Positions 37,301-45,295 of a DNA stretch of 64,000 nucleotides are shown piece by piece. Source of the DNA: Streptomyces fildesensis. Its GTDB lineage: Bacteria > Actinomycetota > Actinomycetes > Streptomycetales > Streptomycetaceae. The notes under the pieces are model-generated. The model saw only the letters and a list, made by a program, of their open reading frames with translations, had not been told where the DNA came from and did no database searches. Position 1 is the first letter of the stretch. The number at the start of each line of letters is the position of its first letter. The position numbers and the translations under genes are program-made. Location: contig NZ_JAAIKO010000003.1 of NCBI RefSeq assembly GCF_016107395.1, positions 1 to 64,000 of the forward strand, in the 5' to 3' direction.

Positions 37301-38360
37301 GCCGCTCCGGTTGCCGTCGCTGTCCCGCTTCGAACGGGCCCTGCTCGTGGGGGCCATCGTGTTGGGGGTCGGGGTCGGGGGGACCGGGTTCGCCGTGTCG
37401 TTCGGCACGGTGACGGCCGCCGCGGTGCGGTGGGGTTTCACCCCTCCGCAGATGCTCCCGATCGGCATCGACACCGCGATTCCGGTGTTCTCCATCGTGA
37501 ATCTGCTGCTGATCCGTATGGACATGCCGCTTGCGTGGGTGCGGTTCGTGCCGTGGTTCCTGACCGGCGTGACCTGCTGGCTCAACATCGCCGCCGGACA
37601 CTCCCTGTCGGCGAAGATCGCGCACGGCACTATGCCGCTGCTGTGGGTGGCACTGTCCGAGGTCGCCGCGCACGTCTACGCGGCCCGGATCGGTGCGGTG
37701 ACCGGTCGGCGGATGGAGAAGATCCGCCGCTCGCGTTGGCTGCTGGCCTTCCCGTCGACGTTCGCGCTGTGGCGCCGGATGACGTTGTGGGAGATCACCT
37801 CCTACGCCGTGGCGCTCGATCTGGAGCGGGACCGGTTGTTGGCGCGGGCCGATCTGCGCGAGGAACACGGGCTGCTGTGGCGGTACAAGACTTCCCGCCG
37901 ATCGAGGGTCCTGCTGAAGTTCGGCGAACTCACCCCCGCCCCAACCACCTCCGACGCAAACCAGGAGGAATACGCGGTAACAATCGGAAATCAGTCGATG
38001 TCTGACCTGCCGGTATCGACCCCGGAAGCCGACACACCGCAGCCGTCCTATCCGGCGCTCGAAGCAGCCGACCCGCACCCGACCGCCGACCCGATCGAAC
38101 CCGTCACGGTGCAGCCGACTATGGCCGCCGCGCAGTCCAAGCGTCGGGCGACCGGTCGAGTCCCCGCAGCGGCCCGCAACCCCCGACCGACCCGCACCCC
38201 CGATCAACTCCTGACCGAAGCCCGGGAAGCCACCGCGGGATGGTCGGACGCCGAGTTGACCGCCGAAGCGATCCGCAAAGAGCTGCGGACCGCGCCGGCC
38301 AAAGCGCGGGTGGTGCGCGATGCGCTCAAGGCTGAGCGCGTCCTCGTTCACGCGCCCTGA
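37284..38360 (+). CDS. DUF2637-family membrane protein
   Basis: This 358-residue protein starts at ATG 37284 behind GAGGGGG. The first 140 or so residues contain about four TM helices (LLVGAIVLGVGVGGTGFAVS, AIPVFSIVNLLLI, VPWFLTGVTCWLNIAAG, LPLLWVALSEVAAHVY). A basic amphipathic segment and a Pro/Thr-rich hydrophilic tail with a C-terminal helical region (LTEAREATAGWSDAEL) follow. DUF2637 proteins recur in actinobacterial conjugative elements near traB and are thought to help in DNA spread. Its stop overlaps the next start by one codon position (TGATG). Confidence 0.85.
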   Translation: MTTVPEPLRLPSLSRFERALLVGAIVLGVGVGGTGFAVSFGTVTAAAVRWGFTPPQMLPIGIDTAIPVFSIVNLLLIRMDMPLAWVRFVPWFLTGVTCWLNIAAGHSLSAKIAHGTMPLLWVALSEVAAHVYAARIGAVTGRRMEKIRRSRWLLAFPSTFALWRRMTLWEITSYAVALDLERDRLLARADLREEHGLLWRYKTSRRSRVLLKFGELTPAPTTSDANQEEYAVTIGNQSMSDLPVSTPEADTPQPSYPALEAADPHPTADPIEPVTVQPTMAAAQSKRRATGRVPAAARNPRPTRTPDQLLTEAREATAGWSDAELTAEAIRKELRTAPAKARVVRDALKAERVLVHAP

Positions 38361-38731
38361 TGCGCTTCTACGACCCGGACGGGGTCCGGTTCGGCATCCC
38401 CACCTACCCGTTCCGTCTCGCCCCTGACGGCCTGGCGACCCGCCGCCAACTGCGCGCGACCGGGCTGCGGCCCGGCGGGCAGGGCATCTGCGCGCAGGTG
38501 ATGTGGGCATCGCGCCGCTACGGCCGCGGCATCCGCGTCGCGTACCTGTACCGCATCGACCGGGCCCTACCGGTCCGGCCCATGACGCCGGCCAAGTGGG
38601 CCGCTCTCGCCGCGGCCAACACCGCCCGGCGCACGTGCCCGCACTGCCACACGGATGCCGGACACGTCATCCCCACGTCGCTCGGTGCCTGCGTGGCCTG
38701 CGCTTATCCCGAGGAACAGCGCGCCGCCTGA
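38360..38731 (+). CDS. RRQRL-motif zinc-binding protein
   Basis: This 123-residue protein is translationally coupled to the DUF2637 gene. It has the defining TRRQLRATGLRPGGQ (near residues 27-41), a basic middle part and a CPHCH...CVAC zinc knuckle near the C-terminus. Proteins with this pair of motifs are widespread on actinobacterial plasmids and AICEs; their role is unknown but they are often placed between DUF2637 and traB genes, as here. Confidence 0.82.
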   Translation: MRFYDPDGVRFGIPTYPFRLAPDGLATRRQLRATGLRPGGQGICAQVMWASRRYGRGIRVAYLYRIDRALPVRPMTPAKWAALAAANTARRTCPHCHTDAGHVIPTSLGACVACAYPEEQRAA

Positions 38732-38754
38732 CCCCACCTCGAAGGAGCATCACC

Positions 38755-39027
38755 ATGCGTCCCGTCACCTTCAATTCCCTGGTCCGCTACACGGGCAGCA
38801 GCCGAACGGGGCACTGGCGTCCCGAGCGGATGACGGTCGATACCGCCCGCCAGTGCATCCGCCGGGGTCGGCGCGGTGCCGCAACCGTCCTCGTCTACGA
38901 GACGACCGACCGGGACGGAAACAGCGTCCACCTCGCGTACGTCCACTTCGGCCCGGGCCGGTGGTCCAACGCCGAGTTCGTGACCGACATCTACGAGATC
39001 CCGACCGCCGCGCTCACCGATATCTGA
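38755..39027 (+). CDS. AICE hypothetical protein
   Basis: This 90-residue protein starts at ATG 38755 behind GAAGGAG. It is basic in the middle (CIRRGRRGAATVLVYE) with alternating strands (VHLAYVHFGPGRWSNAEFVT), so a small beta-rich fold is likely. No recognised domain. A strong hairpin follows 27 bases after the stop and separates it from the TraB gene. Confidence 0.7.
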   Translation: MRPVTFNSLVRYTGSSRTGHWRPERMTVDTARQCIRRGRRGAATVLVYETTDRDGNSVHLAYVHFGPGRWSNAEFVTDIYEIPTAALTDI

Positions 39028-39053
39028 GCTGCGCAGGCACTGCTTCGCCAAGC

Positions 39054-39096
39054 GGGGGTCCGGACGGTCGGCGACCAAAGCGCCGTCCGGACCCCC
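39054..39096 (+). terminator. Strong hairpin before traB, variant of the element's leader
   Basis: GGGGGTCCGGACGG (39054-39067) pairs perfectly with CCGTCCGGACCCCC (39083-39096). The 15-base loop contains CGACCAAAG, close to the CGCCAAAG loop of the other leader hairpins in this element. It may terminate the upstream unit or attenuate traB, which starts 32 bases later. Confidence 0.65.
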
Positions 39097-39127
39097 TTCC
39101 ACTCCCACCATGAGGAGCACCACCACC

Positions 39128-41380
39128 GTGTCTGAGACCCACGACTTTGACCAGCCGCGAGGAAAGCCGGACGGCCCGCAGCCGGACGACACCGACACCC
39201 TCACCGACTCGGCTTCGGTACTACCGTTCCCGCTCCGGAAGACGGCCACCGCCCCGGCGCCGCCCGTGCCGGAGGAGATCAAGCCCGGGGAGTGGCAGGC
39301 AGACCTTCCCGACGAGACCCCCGACGACGAGGGGGAGGTGTCGGAGGGTGACCCGGTTGACCCGCCTAAGGCCGTGTATCCGCCCTCGATCGCCGAGTGG
39401 ATGCAGGCCCACGACAAAGCGCGACAGCCGGTCTTCCCGGACTGGGTGAAGCTGCCTGACCAGCGCACGGCGGTGCGCCGTTGGGCGGTGCGGCACTACT
39501 CGACCATGGCCGGGTACCACGCGTGGCGCCTGCCGTGCATCTACACACCCAAGCTCCTCGCCTACGCCCCGCGCGGGGCCTGGCGGTGGTCGACGGCCGC
39601 CGGGCACTGGGTGTTCGACGCCGAAGGCAAGAACCTGCGCCTGGCCGCGGTTGCTGCCGAGGACGCGGGCGAGTACCTGAAGTTGTCCCGGCAGCGCGAT
39701 GCGCGGGTTCGCCTGCGCGGCATCCTCGCCAGTCTCACGGGAATCGTCGGTCTGACCGGGGCGCTCGTACTCTGGGTGATGGCGCCCGCATGGTTGCTGG
39801 CCCTGGCCGTGGCGACGATGACGACCACGTTGGGGGTGTCGGGTGCGCCGGCGGACCGGCCGCTGATCGACCGGGCGAAGGTCACGTTCCGCAAGCGGAA
39901 GCTGTCGTCCGACATCATCACCCGCGCGTTCACCGCGGCCGGGCTGACCGTCAAGGATCAGGGGATCGCGTTCCCGCGGCCCATCGGCCGGGACGGGGAC
40001 GGGTGGCGCGTCATCGTCGACCTGCCCTACGGCAAGTCCTTCAACGACGCGTTGGGCAAGCGCAAGGCGCTCGCGTCCGGGATCGACATCGCCACCACGC
40101 AACTCTTTCTCGACCCGGATGTGTCCTCGGAGCGGCGGGTGTCGATGTGGATCGCCGACCGCGACCCGCTGGCGGTGCCGGCCGGGCGTTCCCCGCTGTT
40201 GGGGGCGACGCGGGTGGACTTCTGGAAGCCGTTCCCGTGGGGTGTCGATGAGCGCGGCAACCCGGTCATGGCCACGGTGTTGTGGCTGTCGCTGCTGGTC
40301 GGTGCCGTTCCGCGGCAGGGCAAGACGTTCTCCGCTCGCACCATCGCGCTGGCCGCGGCGCTCGATCCGTTCGTGCGGCTGATCGTGTTCGACGGGAAAG
40401 CCTCTCCGGACTGGCGCAAGTTCTCCCTGGTCGCGCACCGGATCGGCTTCGGGATCGTGCCGCGCAACGGCCTGGACCCGGTCGAGCTGCTGGTGCGCGC
40501 GTTGGAGGAGCTGAAGGGGGATGTGGAGGACCGGTACCACCGCTTGTCGGAGCTGCCGTTGCACATCTGCCCCGAGGGCAAGCTCACCCCGGAAATCTCC
40601 CGGGACCGGAAGCTGAACATGCCGCTCACTTTGGTGGTGGTCGATGAGGTGCAGGAGTACTTGCAGCACCCCGTCTACGGCAACGTCATCCTGGATCTGC
40701 TGGTCTACCTCGCCCGTGTCGCCCCGGCGGTCGGGGTGTCGGTGATGCTTTCGACGCAGAAGCCGGATGACACCGCGTGCCCGTCCAAGCTCCGTGACCA
40801 GCACCAAGCGCGCTTCTGCCTGCGGGTCGGTTCCTACCAGGTCTCCGAAGTGGTGCTGGGTGCCGGTTCCTACGGCGAAGGGCTGGACGCGTCCCGGCTG
40901 CTGAAGTCCCACAAGGGTGTGGGCCTGCTCAAGGGCATGTCCGACGACGCCGGGATCGTGCGCACCTACCTCGCGGACGGCCGCGACGCCGAGTCGATCC
41001 TGACCCGCGCCGCAGCCCTGCGCGAAGCCGAAGGCACCCTGACCGGAGATGCCGCGGGCGAGGAGCGGGCCACGCGCCGGGCGGACGCCATCTTGGACGA
41101 GGTGGCGGCCGTGCTGGGTCGCTCGGAGGCCAAGGTGTGGTCCGAAGTGGTGGTGGACCGCCTCGCTGAGCTGAACCCCGACGCGTACGGGGACTGGAAG
41201 GCGCTCAAGGGCCGCGCGAAGGCTGACCAACTGGCGACCGCGCTGAAGCCGTTCGGCATCACCACCGGCCAAGTGTGGGGCCAGACCGAGGCCGGTAAGG
41301 ACGCCAACCGGCGCGGGATCGAGCGTCAGCACATCATCGACGCGATTACTCAGCGCAACAAGGAACGGGCCGAGAAGTAG
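39128..41380 (+). CDS. traB: TraB-like FtsK/SpoIIIE DNA translocase (conjugal transfer)
   Basis: This 750-residue protein starts at GTG 39128, chosen because AGGAG lies upstream; ATG 39110 has no such site. Two TM helices (LTGIVGLTGALVLWVM and the following run) sit near residues 195-240. The motor domain has Walker A GAVPRQGKTFS (Lys399) and Walker B LTLVVVDEVQEYL. SVMLSTQKPDDTACPSKLRD is the FtsK-type sensor, and the last 100 residues are a winged-helix-like DNA-reading domain. AICE TraB proteins move double-stranded DNA between mycelia as a hexamer without a relaxase. A repeat array of clt type follows directly. Confidence 0.9.
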   Translation: MSETHDFDQPRGKPDGPQPDDTDTLTDSASVLPFPLRKTATAPAPPVPEEIKPGEWQADLPDETPDDEGEVSEGDPVDPPKAVYPPSIAEWMQAHDKARQPVFPDWVKLPDQRTAVRRWAVRHYSTMAGYHAWRLPCIYTPKLLAYAPRGAWRWSTAAGHWVFDAEGKNLRLAAVAAEDAGEYLKLSRQRDARVRLRGILASLTGIVGLTGALVLWVMAPAWLLALAVATMTTTLGVSGAPADRPLIDRAKVTFRKRKLSSDIITRAFTAAGLTVKDQGIAFPRPIGRDGDGWRVIVDLPYGKSFNDALGKRKALASGIDIATTQLFLDPDVSSERRVSMWIADRDPLAVPAGRSPLLGATRVDFWKPFPWGVDERGNPVMATVLWLSLLVGAVPRQGKTFSARTIALAAALDPFVRLIVFDGKASPDWRKFSLVAHRIGFGIVPRNGLDPVELLVRALEELKGDVEDRYHRLSELPLHICPEGKLTPEISRDRKLNMPLTLVVVDEVQEYLQHPVYGNVILDLLVYLARVAPAVGVSVMLSTQKPDDTACPSKLRDQHQARFCLRVGSYQVSEVVLGAGSYGEGLDASRLLKSHKGVGLLKGMSDDAGIVRTYLADGRDAESILTRAAALREAEGTLTGDAAGEERATRRADAILDEVAAVLGRSEAKVWSEVVVDRLAELNPDAYGDWKALKGRAKADQLATALKPFGITTGQVWGQTEAGKDANRRGIERQHIIDAITQRNKERAEK

Positions 41381-41387
41381 CCCGAAG

Positions 41388-41547
41388 GGTTGCTAGGTCT
41401 AGCAAGCCCCCTCGCTAGACCTAGCAACCTCGCTAGCAACCCATTCGCCATCTGAGCAGGGACCTAGCACCTAGCGACTGACCTGCGAAAACCCCGAAAA
41501 CCGGCCCTGGAGCCCCTTCATGACCCTCCCACTGCTTGCTAGCACCT
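41388..41547 (+). repeat. CTAG-rich repeat cluster, candidate clt (TraB recognition locus)
   Basis: GGTTGCTAGGTCTAGC (41388-41403) and GCTAGACCTAGCAACC (41414-41429) are a perfect 16-bp inverted repeat. More CTAGC copies follow: GCTAGCAACC (41432-41441), CCTAGCAC (41463-41470), CCTAGCGAC (41470-41478) and GCTAGCACC (41538-41546). CTAG is very rare in streptomycete DNA, so the cluster is not chance. In characterised AICEs and plasmids TraB binds short repeats (clt) beside its own gene. Confidence 0.65.
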
Positions 41548-41816
41548 TCCTCGCCATCGTCACACTGTGTTATATCGCTGTGTGTGCCGCACAGCCCTTC
41601 GGTCGCTGCCACAAGTGCGACGGGTTGGGCTTCCAACTCACGCACAAGCGCAACGGCAAGCCCAAGCGCGGCAAGCACTGCCGGCGCTGCGACGGCCACG
41701 GCATTCGCATACGCCGCGGACGCCACCTGTGGAACCTGTGGCGCCGCACCTACGAACGCGGCACCCGACCCACCCCGACCGCCACCCCCCGAACGGAGTC
41801 CCGCCCGTGGCTGTGA
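41520..41816 (+). CDS. Small membrane protein with DnaJ-like zinc motifs
   Basis: This 98-residue protein from ATG 41520 has one N-terminal TM helix (LASTFLAIVTLCYIAVCAAQ), then CHKCDGLGFQ and CRRCDGHGIR, two CxxCxGxG-like motifs as in the DnaJ zinc finger, followed by a basic tail. It is common in AICE and plasmid transfer regions, where such short proteins are grouped with Spd functions. It overlaps the next gene by ten bases. The clt-like repeats extend into its first codons. Confidence 0.72.
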   Translation: MTLPLLASTFLAIVTLCYIAVCAAQPFGRCHKCDGLGFQLTHKRNGKPKRGKHCRRCDGHGIRIRRGRHLWNLWRRTYERGTRPTPTATPRTESRPWL

Positions 41817-42001
41817 CCGTCTCCCTCGTCCTGCTGTTCGGAGCCTTCCTTGCCCTGCTGCTCAAGTTCGGCTCTCTCAAGGCCGGCGCCTGCTTCGTCG
41901 CCGTGATGTTCGGGTTCCTGCTCGCCTCCACCGGCGCATCCGGACCCATCAACCACGGCATCGCCTCCACCGCCCAGACCATCGGCCACATGCGCCCCTG
42001 A
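41807..42001 (+). CDS. Small two-TM membrane protein (Spd-like)
   Basis: This 64-residue protein starts at GTG 41807 behind GGAG. It is nearly all hydrophobic (VSLVLLFGAFLALLLKFGSL, AGACFVAVMFGFLLAST) with two TM helices and a short polar tail. The position between traB and an SpdB-like gene suggests a role in plasmid-like spreading of DNA within the mycelium. No domain is recognised. Confidence 0.7.
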   Translation: MAVTVSLVLLFGAFLALLLKFGSLKAGACFVAVMFGFLLASTGASGPINHGIASTAQTIGHMRP

Positions 42002-42024
42002 CCACCGGAACGGAGCACCACGCC

Positions 42025-42639
42025 GTGAATGAACAGACCACCGCCCGGCACTGGCTCACCGACGCGGCACCGAAGGCAGCCCCGGCCATCGCCACGTCCA
42101 CCGTGCTGATCCTGGCCCGCATCTGGAACGCCAACGGCGCCGAACACAGCACCGGCGACGCGTGGCTGATGGGAATCCTCGCCACCGGCGCGGCCATCGC
42201 CGGCGGGTACTCGGCTTCCGGGTACAACGGCGACGGCACCGCGACCGCCATGGCGTTCACCGCCGCCGGAACCCTGGCATTCGCCGGAGTCGCCGCCTAC
42301 GCGGACGGCCTGCCGCTCCCCCTGCCGCTCTGGACGATCGCCACCGTCCTGGCCTACACGCTGGCAGCCCGGTACTGGCGCACCGACCGCCGCGAAACCC
42401 TCGCCTACGACCGCCGCACCACCGAACGCCACGAGGACCACCGGCACATCGAAACAGTCGAGGTCATCCGCGCACGGGCGCAGGTCGAAAGCGCGCAGGC
42501 CGGGGGCGCCTACGCCACCGCGCTGGCCGCAGCCCTCACCGCCCGCGCCGCCCTGCCGGGCTTCGACCCCGCCGCACTCGACCGCGCCGGGCTGCCCGAA
42601 CTGACCGCATCCGACGACGACCCCGACAGGAAGTGGTGA
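42025..42639 (+). CDS. SpdB-like membrane protein
   Basis: The protein has 204 residues from GTG 42025 behind GGAG. Four hydrophobic segments lie in the first 115 residues (APAIATSTVLILARIW, WLMGILATGAAIAGGYSASG, AMAFTAAGTLAFAGVAAYA, LPLWTIATVLAYTLAARYW), followed by a charged helical C-terminal half (VEVIRARAQVESAQAGG). The topology fits SpdB proteins of Streptomyces conjugative elements, which help form septal channels. The stop overlaps the next GTG. Confidence 0.72.
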   Translation: MNEQTTARHWLTDAAPKAAPAIATSTVLILARIWNANGAEHSTGDAWLMGILATGAAIAGGYSASGYNGDGTATAMAFTAAGTLAFAGVAAYADGLPLPLPLWTIATVLAYTLAARYWRTDRRETLAYDRRTTERHEDHRHIETVEVIRARAQVESAQAGGAYATALAAALTARAALPGFDPAALDRAGLPELTASDDDPDRKW

Positions 42640-43022
42640 CCCGCATGTTGTCGCCTGAGGAGTACGCCGATGCCCCGCCGATCATCCGCGAGATCAACAC
42701 CGTCCTGCACCTCGTAGCGGCACTGCGGATCTCCTACACCCCCGAACGGGAGCGGGAGTTGCAGCTCCGCAAAGCCGCGCTGCTGGACCGCATCGCCCTG
42801 GCCACCCCCGACGACACCGACGCCGCCGATGTGGCCGCCGACGCCGCACAAGCCCTCTTCGACCTGGACAACGGGGAAGTCAAGACCTCCGGCGACCATC
42901 CGCAGGACGAAGTGCTGCGGACGCTGTACGGGCAAATGAACGACTGGATTCGGGGTGGCGGACCACGCCGCTACGTCCGGCAGCAGTACGCCGCCTACTC
43001 CGACGGCCCGCCCGTCACCTGA
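42636..43022 (+). CDS. AICE hypothetical protein
   Basis: This 128-residue protein starts at GTG 42636, overlapping the previous stop (GTGA); ATG 42645 is an alternative. It is helical and acidic (IREINTVLHLVAALRISYTP, RELQLRKAALLDRIALATPD) with an Asp/Ala-rich middle, ending in PRRYVRQQYAAYSDGP. No Cys or TM. It is the last gene before a leader hairpin, probably closing the transfer unit. Function unknown. Confidence 0.7.
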   Translation: MTRMLSPEEYADAPPIIREINTVLHLVAALRISYTPERERELQLRKAALLDRIALATPDDTDAADVAADAAQALFDLDNGEVKTSGDHPQDEVLRTLYGQMNDWIRGGGPRRYVRQQYAAYSDGPPVT

Positions 43023-43028
43023 ATGTGC

Positions 43029-43108
43029 CCGGGGCGGTCGCCTCTCGCCAAAGGATCGCGACCGCCCCGGTTTCTCCGTCCCTTCGAAGAAACAGGAGAA
43101 CCCCCGGC
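43029..43108 (+). promoter_or_regulatory. AICE leader hairpin, copy B
   Basis: CCGGGGCGGTCGC (43029-43041) pairs perfectly with GCGACCGCCCCGG (43058-43070) around a 16-base loop with CGCCAAAGGA. TTTCTCCGTCCCTTCG and an AGGAGAAC ribosome binding site follow, ending at the methyltransferase ATG. Copy C (44317-44395) is nearly identical over about 80 bases. Confidence 0.75.
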
Positions 43109-44308
43109 ATGAGCCCTCCCACCGCCTTGCGGCTGGGTTCGTTGTGTACCGGTTACGGCGGTCTGGACATGGCCGTCCGATCCGTGTTCGGCGGTGACCT
43201 CGCGTGGGTCGCCGACAACGACCCGGGCGCCGCGAAGGTCCTCGCCCACCATCACCCGAGCGTCCCGAACCTGGGCGACATCACGTCCGTCCGCTGGACG
43301 GACGTGGAACCCGTCGACATCGTGCTGGGCGGGTATCCGTGCCAGCCGTTCAGTACCGCCGGCCGCAGGAAGGGAACAGCCGATGCCCGCCACATCTGGC
43401 CCCACATCGCCACCGCCCTTGGCGTTCTACGACCCCAGCTCGCGGTCTTTGAAAACGTCGCAGGGCACCTTTCTCTCGGATTCGATGCCGTCCTCGGTGA
43501 CCTTGCCGCGCTCGGGTTCGATGCGCGGTGGTGCACTGTTCGCGCGTCCGATGTCGGCGCCGCCCACCAGCGCAACCGGCTATTCGTCCTCGCCTGGCCT
43601 GCCGACACCGGCCGCCCGGGACTGGCGCGGTGGCGGGCAGAGCGGACAGCTTCCCACCGCGGTATCCCTGCTCCCGACGCCCTCGACGTCGGAGGCGACC
43701 GGAGCAGGGCACGCGGCACAGGGCGGGATGAACCTGCGACACGTCGTCTCGCTGCTTCCCACCCCACGGGCGTCGGCCAACGAGAACCGGCAGACCAAAC
43801 GCAGCCCCTCGCAGGAAGCCGGGACGCACGGCCTGAGCCTGGCAGCGGAAGTGTGCTCGCTACTGCCGACACCCGCGGCAGCCGACGCGGACCGGACCAG
43901 CACCACCTACGGGCGGGGCAATCCGACCCTGAAGGGGGCGCTGCTGCCGACGCCACGCGCGTCGGACGGGGACAAGGGCGGCCCGAACCAGCGGGGTTCC
44001 AAGGGGGATCTGACGCTCCCGTCGGCGGCGCACCGGATTGGGGCGCCTACGGCCCCGCCATCACTCGCTGGGAACACCTCAGCGGGCGGTCCGCACCCGC
44101 TCCAACCAACGCTCTGGGACGCCTGAACCCCGTATTCGTCGAATGGCTCATGGGCCTGCCCGCCGGTCACGTCACCGACGTGCCCGCACTGTCGCGCACC
44201 GCTCAACTCAAAGCGCTGGGCAACGGGGTGGTACCGCAACAGGCCACCCACGCCCTGCGCTCCTTGCTCCAACCCGCCCATGGTGACGCTCTGTCCGACG
44301 TCGCCTGA
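43109..44308 (+). CDS. C5 cytosine DNA methyltransferase, apparently with two compensating frameshifts
   Basis: This 399-codon frame from ATG 43109 has motif I (LGSLCTGYGGLDMAV), motif IV (GGYPCQPFSTAG, Cys78), motif VI (FENVAG), motif VIII (HQRNRLF) and motif X (ALGNGVVPQQATHA). Between about 43595 and 44035 the reading in this frame is Arg-rich and unlike the family, whereas the frame starting at positions divisible by three encodes repeated LLPTP segments and ASDGDKGGPNQRGSKGD, as in phage-type relatives, with better codon bias. After that the main frame resumes at DWGAYGPAITRWEHL. The target-recognition region is thus probably scrambled unless the shifts are sequencing errors. Confidence 0.75.
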   Translation: MSPPTALRLGSLCTGYGGLDMAVRSVFGGDLAWVADNDPGAAKVLAHHHPSVPNLGDITSVRWTDVEPVDIVLGGYPCQPFSTAGRRKGTADARHIWPHIATALGVLRPQLAVFENVAGHLSLGFDAVLGDLAALGFDARWCTVRASDVGAAHQRNRLFVLAWPADTGRPGLARWRAERTASHRGIPAPDALDVGGDRSRARGTGRDEPATRRLAASHPTGVGQREPADQTQPLAGSRDARPEPGSGSVLATADTRGSRRGPDQHHLRAGQSDPEGGAAADATRVGRGQGRPEPAGFQGGSDAPVGGAPDWGAYGPAITRWEHLSGRSAPAPTNALGRLNPVFVEWLMGLPAGHVTDVPALSRTAQLKALGNGVVPQQATHALRSLLQPAHGDALSDVA

Positions 44309-44316
44309 ACACATGC

Positions 44317-44395
44317 CCGGGGCGGTCGCCTCTCGCCAAAGACCGCGACCGCCCCGGTTTCTCCGTCCCTTCGAAGAAACAGGAGAACCCCCAGC
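44317..44395 (+). promoter_or_regulatory. AICE leader hairpin, copy C
   Basis: CCGGGGCGGTCGC (44317-44329) pairs perfectly with GCGACCGCCCCGG (44345-44357). The loop has CGCCAAAGA, and the tail TTTCTCCGTCCCTTCG plus AGGAGAAC is the same as copy B. It ends at the prim-pol ATG. Confidence 0.75.
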
Positions 44396-45295
44396 ATGAC
44401 CCATCAACCCCCCAATCCATTCCTGACGGCAGCCCTTCAAGCCTCTGAACGGGGCTGGCCCGTCTTCCCCCTGCGCGTCGGCGACAAGCCCCCCGCCCTG
44501 CATGGCGAGACTTCCTGTACCGGGTCCGGCCCGTGTGCGGCCGGGCACCGCAAGTGGGAACAGCAGGCCACCACCGACACCGGGCGCCTTCGGGCCGCGT
44601 GGGCGGTGCGCCCGTTCAACATCGGGATTGCGACCGGCCCGGCCGGGCTGGTCGTGGTCGATCTGGACATGCCCAAGGCGAAGGACCCGAAGGGCACGCC
44701 GTGCGGCGTGACGACCTTTGCAGCGCTCTGCGAGCGCGCCGGACAGGCCGTGCCCGCCACCTACCGGGTGCGGACTGCGAGCGGTGGCCAGCACCTGTAC
44801 TTCACCGCCCCGCACGCGGTGCGGCTGCACAACACCCGCGACCATTTGGGCAAGAAGATCGACACTCGGGCGTGGGGCGGGTACGTCGTCGCCGCCGGCA
44901 GCGCCACCCGGGCCGGGGCGTACACCGTCCTGGACGACCTGCCGGTAGCACCACTGCCCGCATGGCTTCAGGAAGCACTCACCCCCACATCGGCCGCCCG
45001 GCACACTCCCACGGTCCGGGTAGCGCGCGACGCCTCCTCCTACGCCGCGGTGGGGCTGCGCAACGAGGAAGCCGCGGTGCGGGGCGCCGTGGTGGGTGAG
45101 CGGAACGACAAGCTCACCCGCGCCGCCCGTGCAATGGGCCGGTTCGTCGCCTCCGGTGATCTCGACCGCGCCGAAGTGGAGCAGGCTCTTAATTGCGCCG
45201 GTTTGGCGGCCGGGCTGTCGGAGCGCGAGTGCAGGGCCACGGTCACGCAGGCCCTGAACTGGTCTATCGCCCGCAACTCGGGACGGGCCGCATGA
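44396..45295 (+). CDS. AICE replication protein: bifunctional DNA primase/polymerase (RepPP-like)
   Basis: This 299-residue protein from ATG 44396 has a prim-pol domain at about residues 10-190: ERGWPVFPLRVGDKPPALHG, NIGIATGPAGLVVVDLDMPK (catalytic Asp pair), VRTASGGQHLYFTAP and DTRAWGGYVVAAGS. A helical C-terminal part (ERNDKLTRAARAMGRFVASG) is of the kind seen in phage and plasmid prim-pols. Prim-pol genes define one of the three AICE replication types, so this is the likely initiator or replicase. The DUF3987 helicase-like protein is encoded two genes downstream. Confidence 0.88.
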   Translation: MTHQPPNPFLTAALQASERGWPVFPLRVGDKPPALHGETSCTGSGPCAAGHRKWEQQATTDTGRLRAAWAVRPFNIGIATGPAGLVVVDLDMPKAKDPKGTPCGVTTFAALCERAGQAVPATYRVRTASGGQHLYFTAPHAVRLHNTRDHLGKKIDTRAWGGYVVAAGSATRAGAYTVLDDLPVAPLPAWLQEALTPTSAARHTPTVRVARDASSYAAVGLRNEEAAVRGAVVGERNDKLTRAARAMGRFVASGDLDRAEVEQALNCAGLAAGLSERECRATVTQALNWSIARNSGRAA

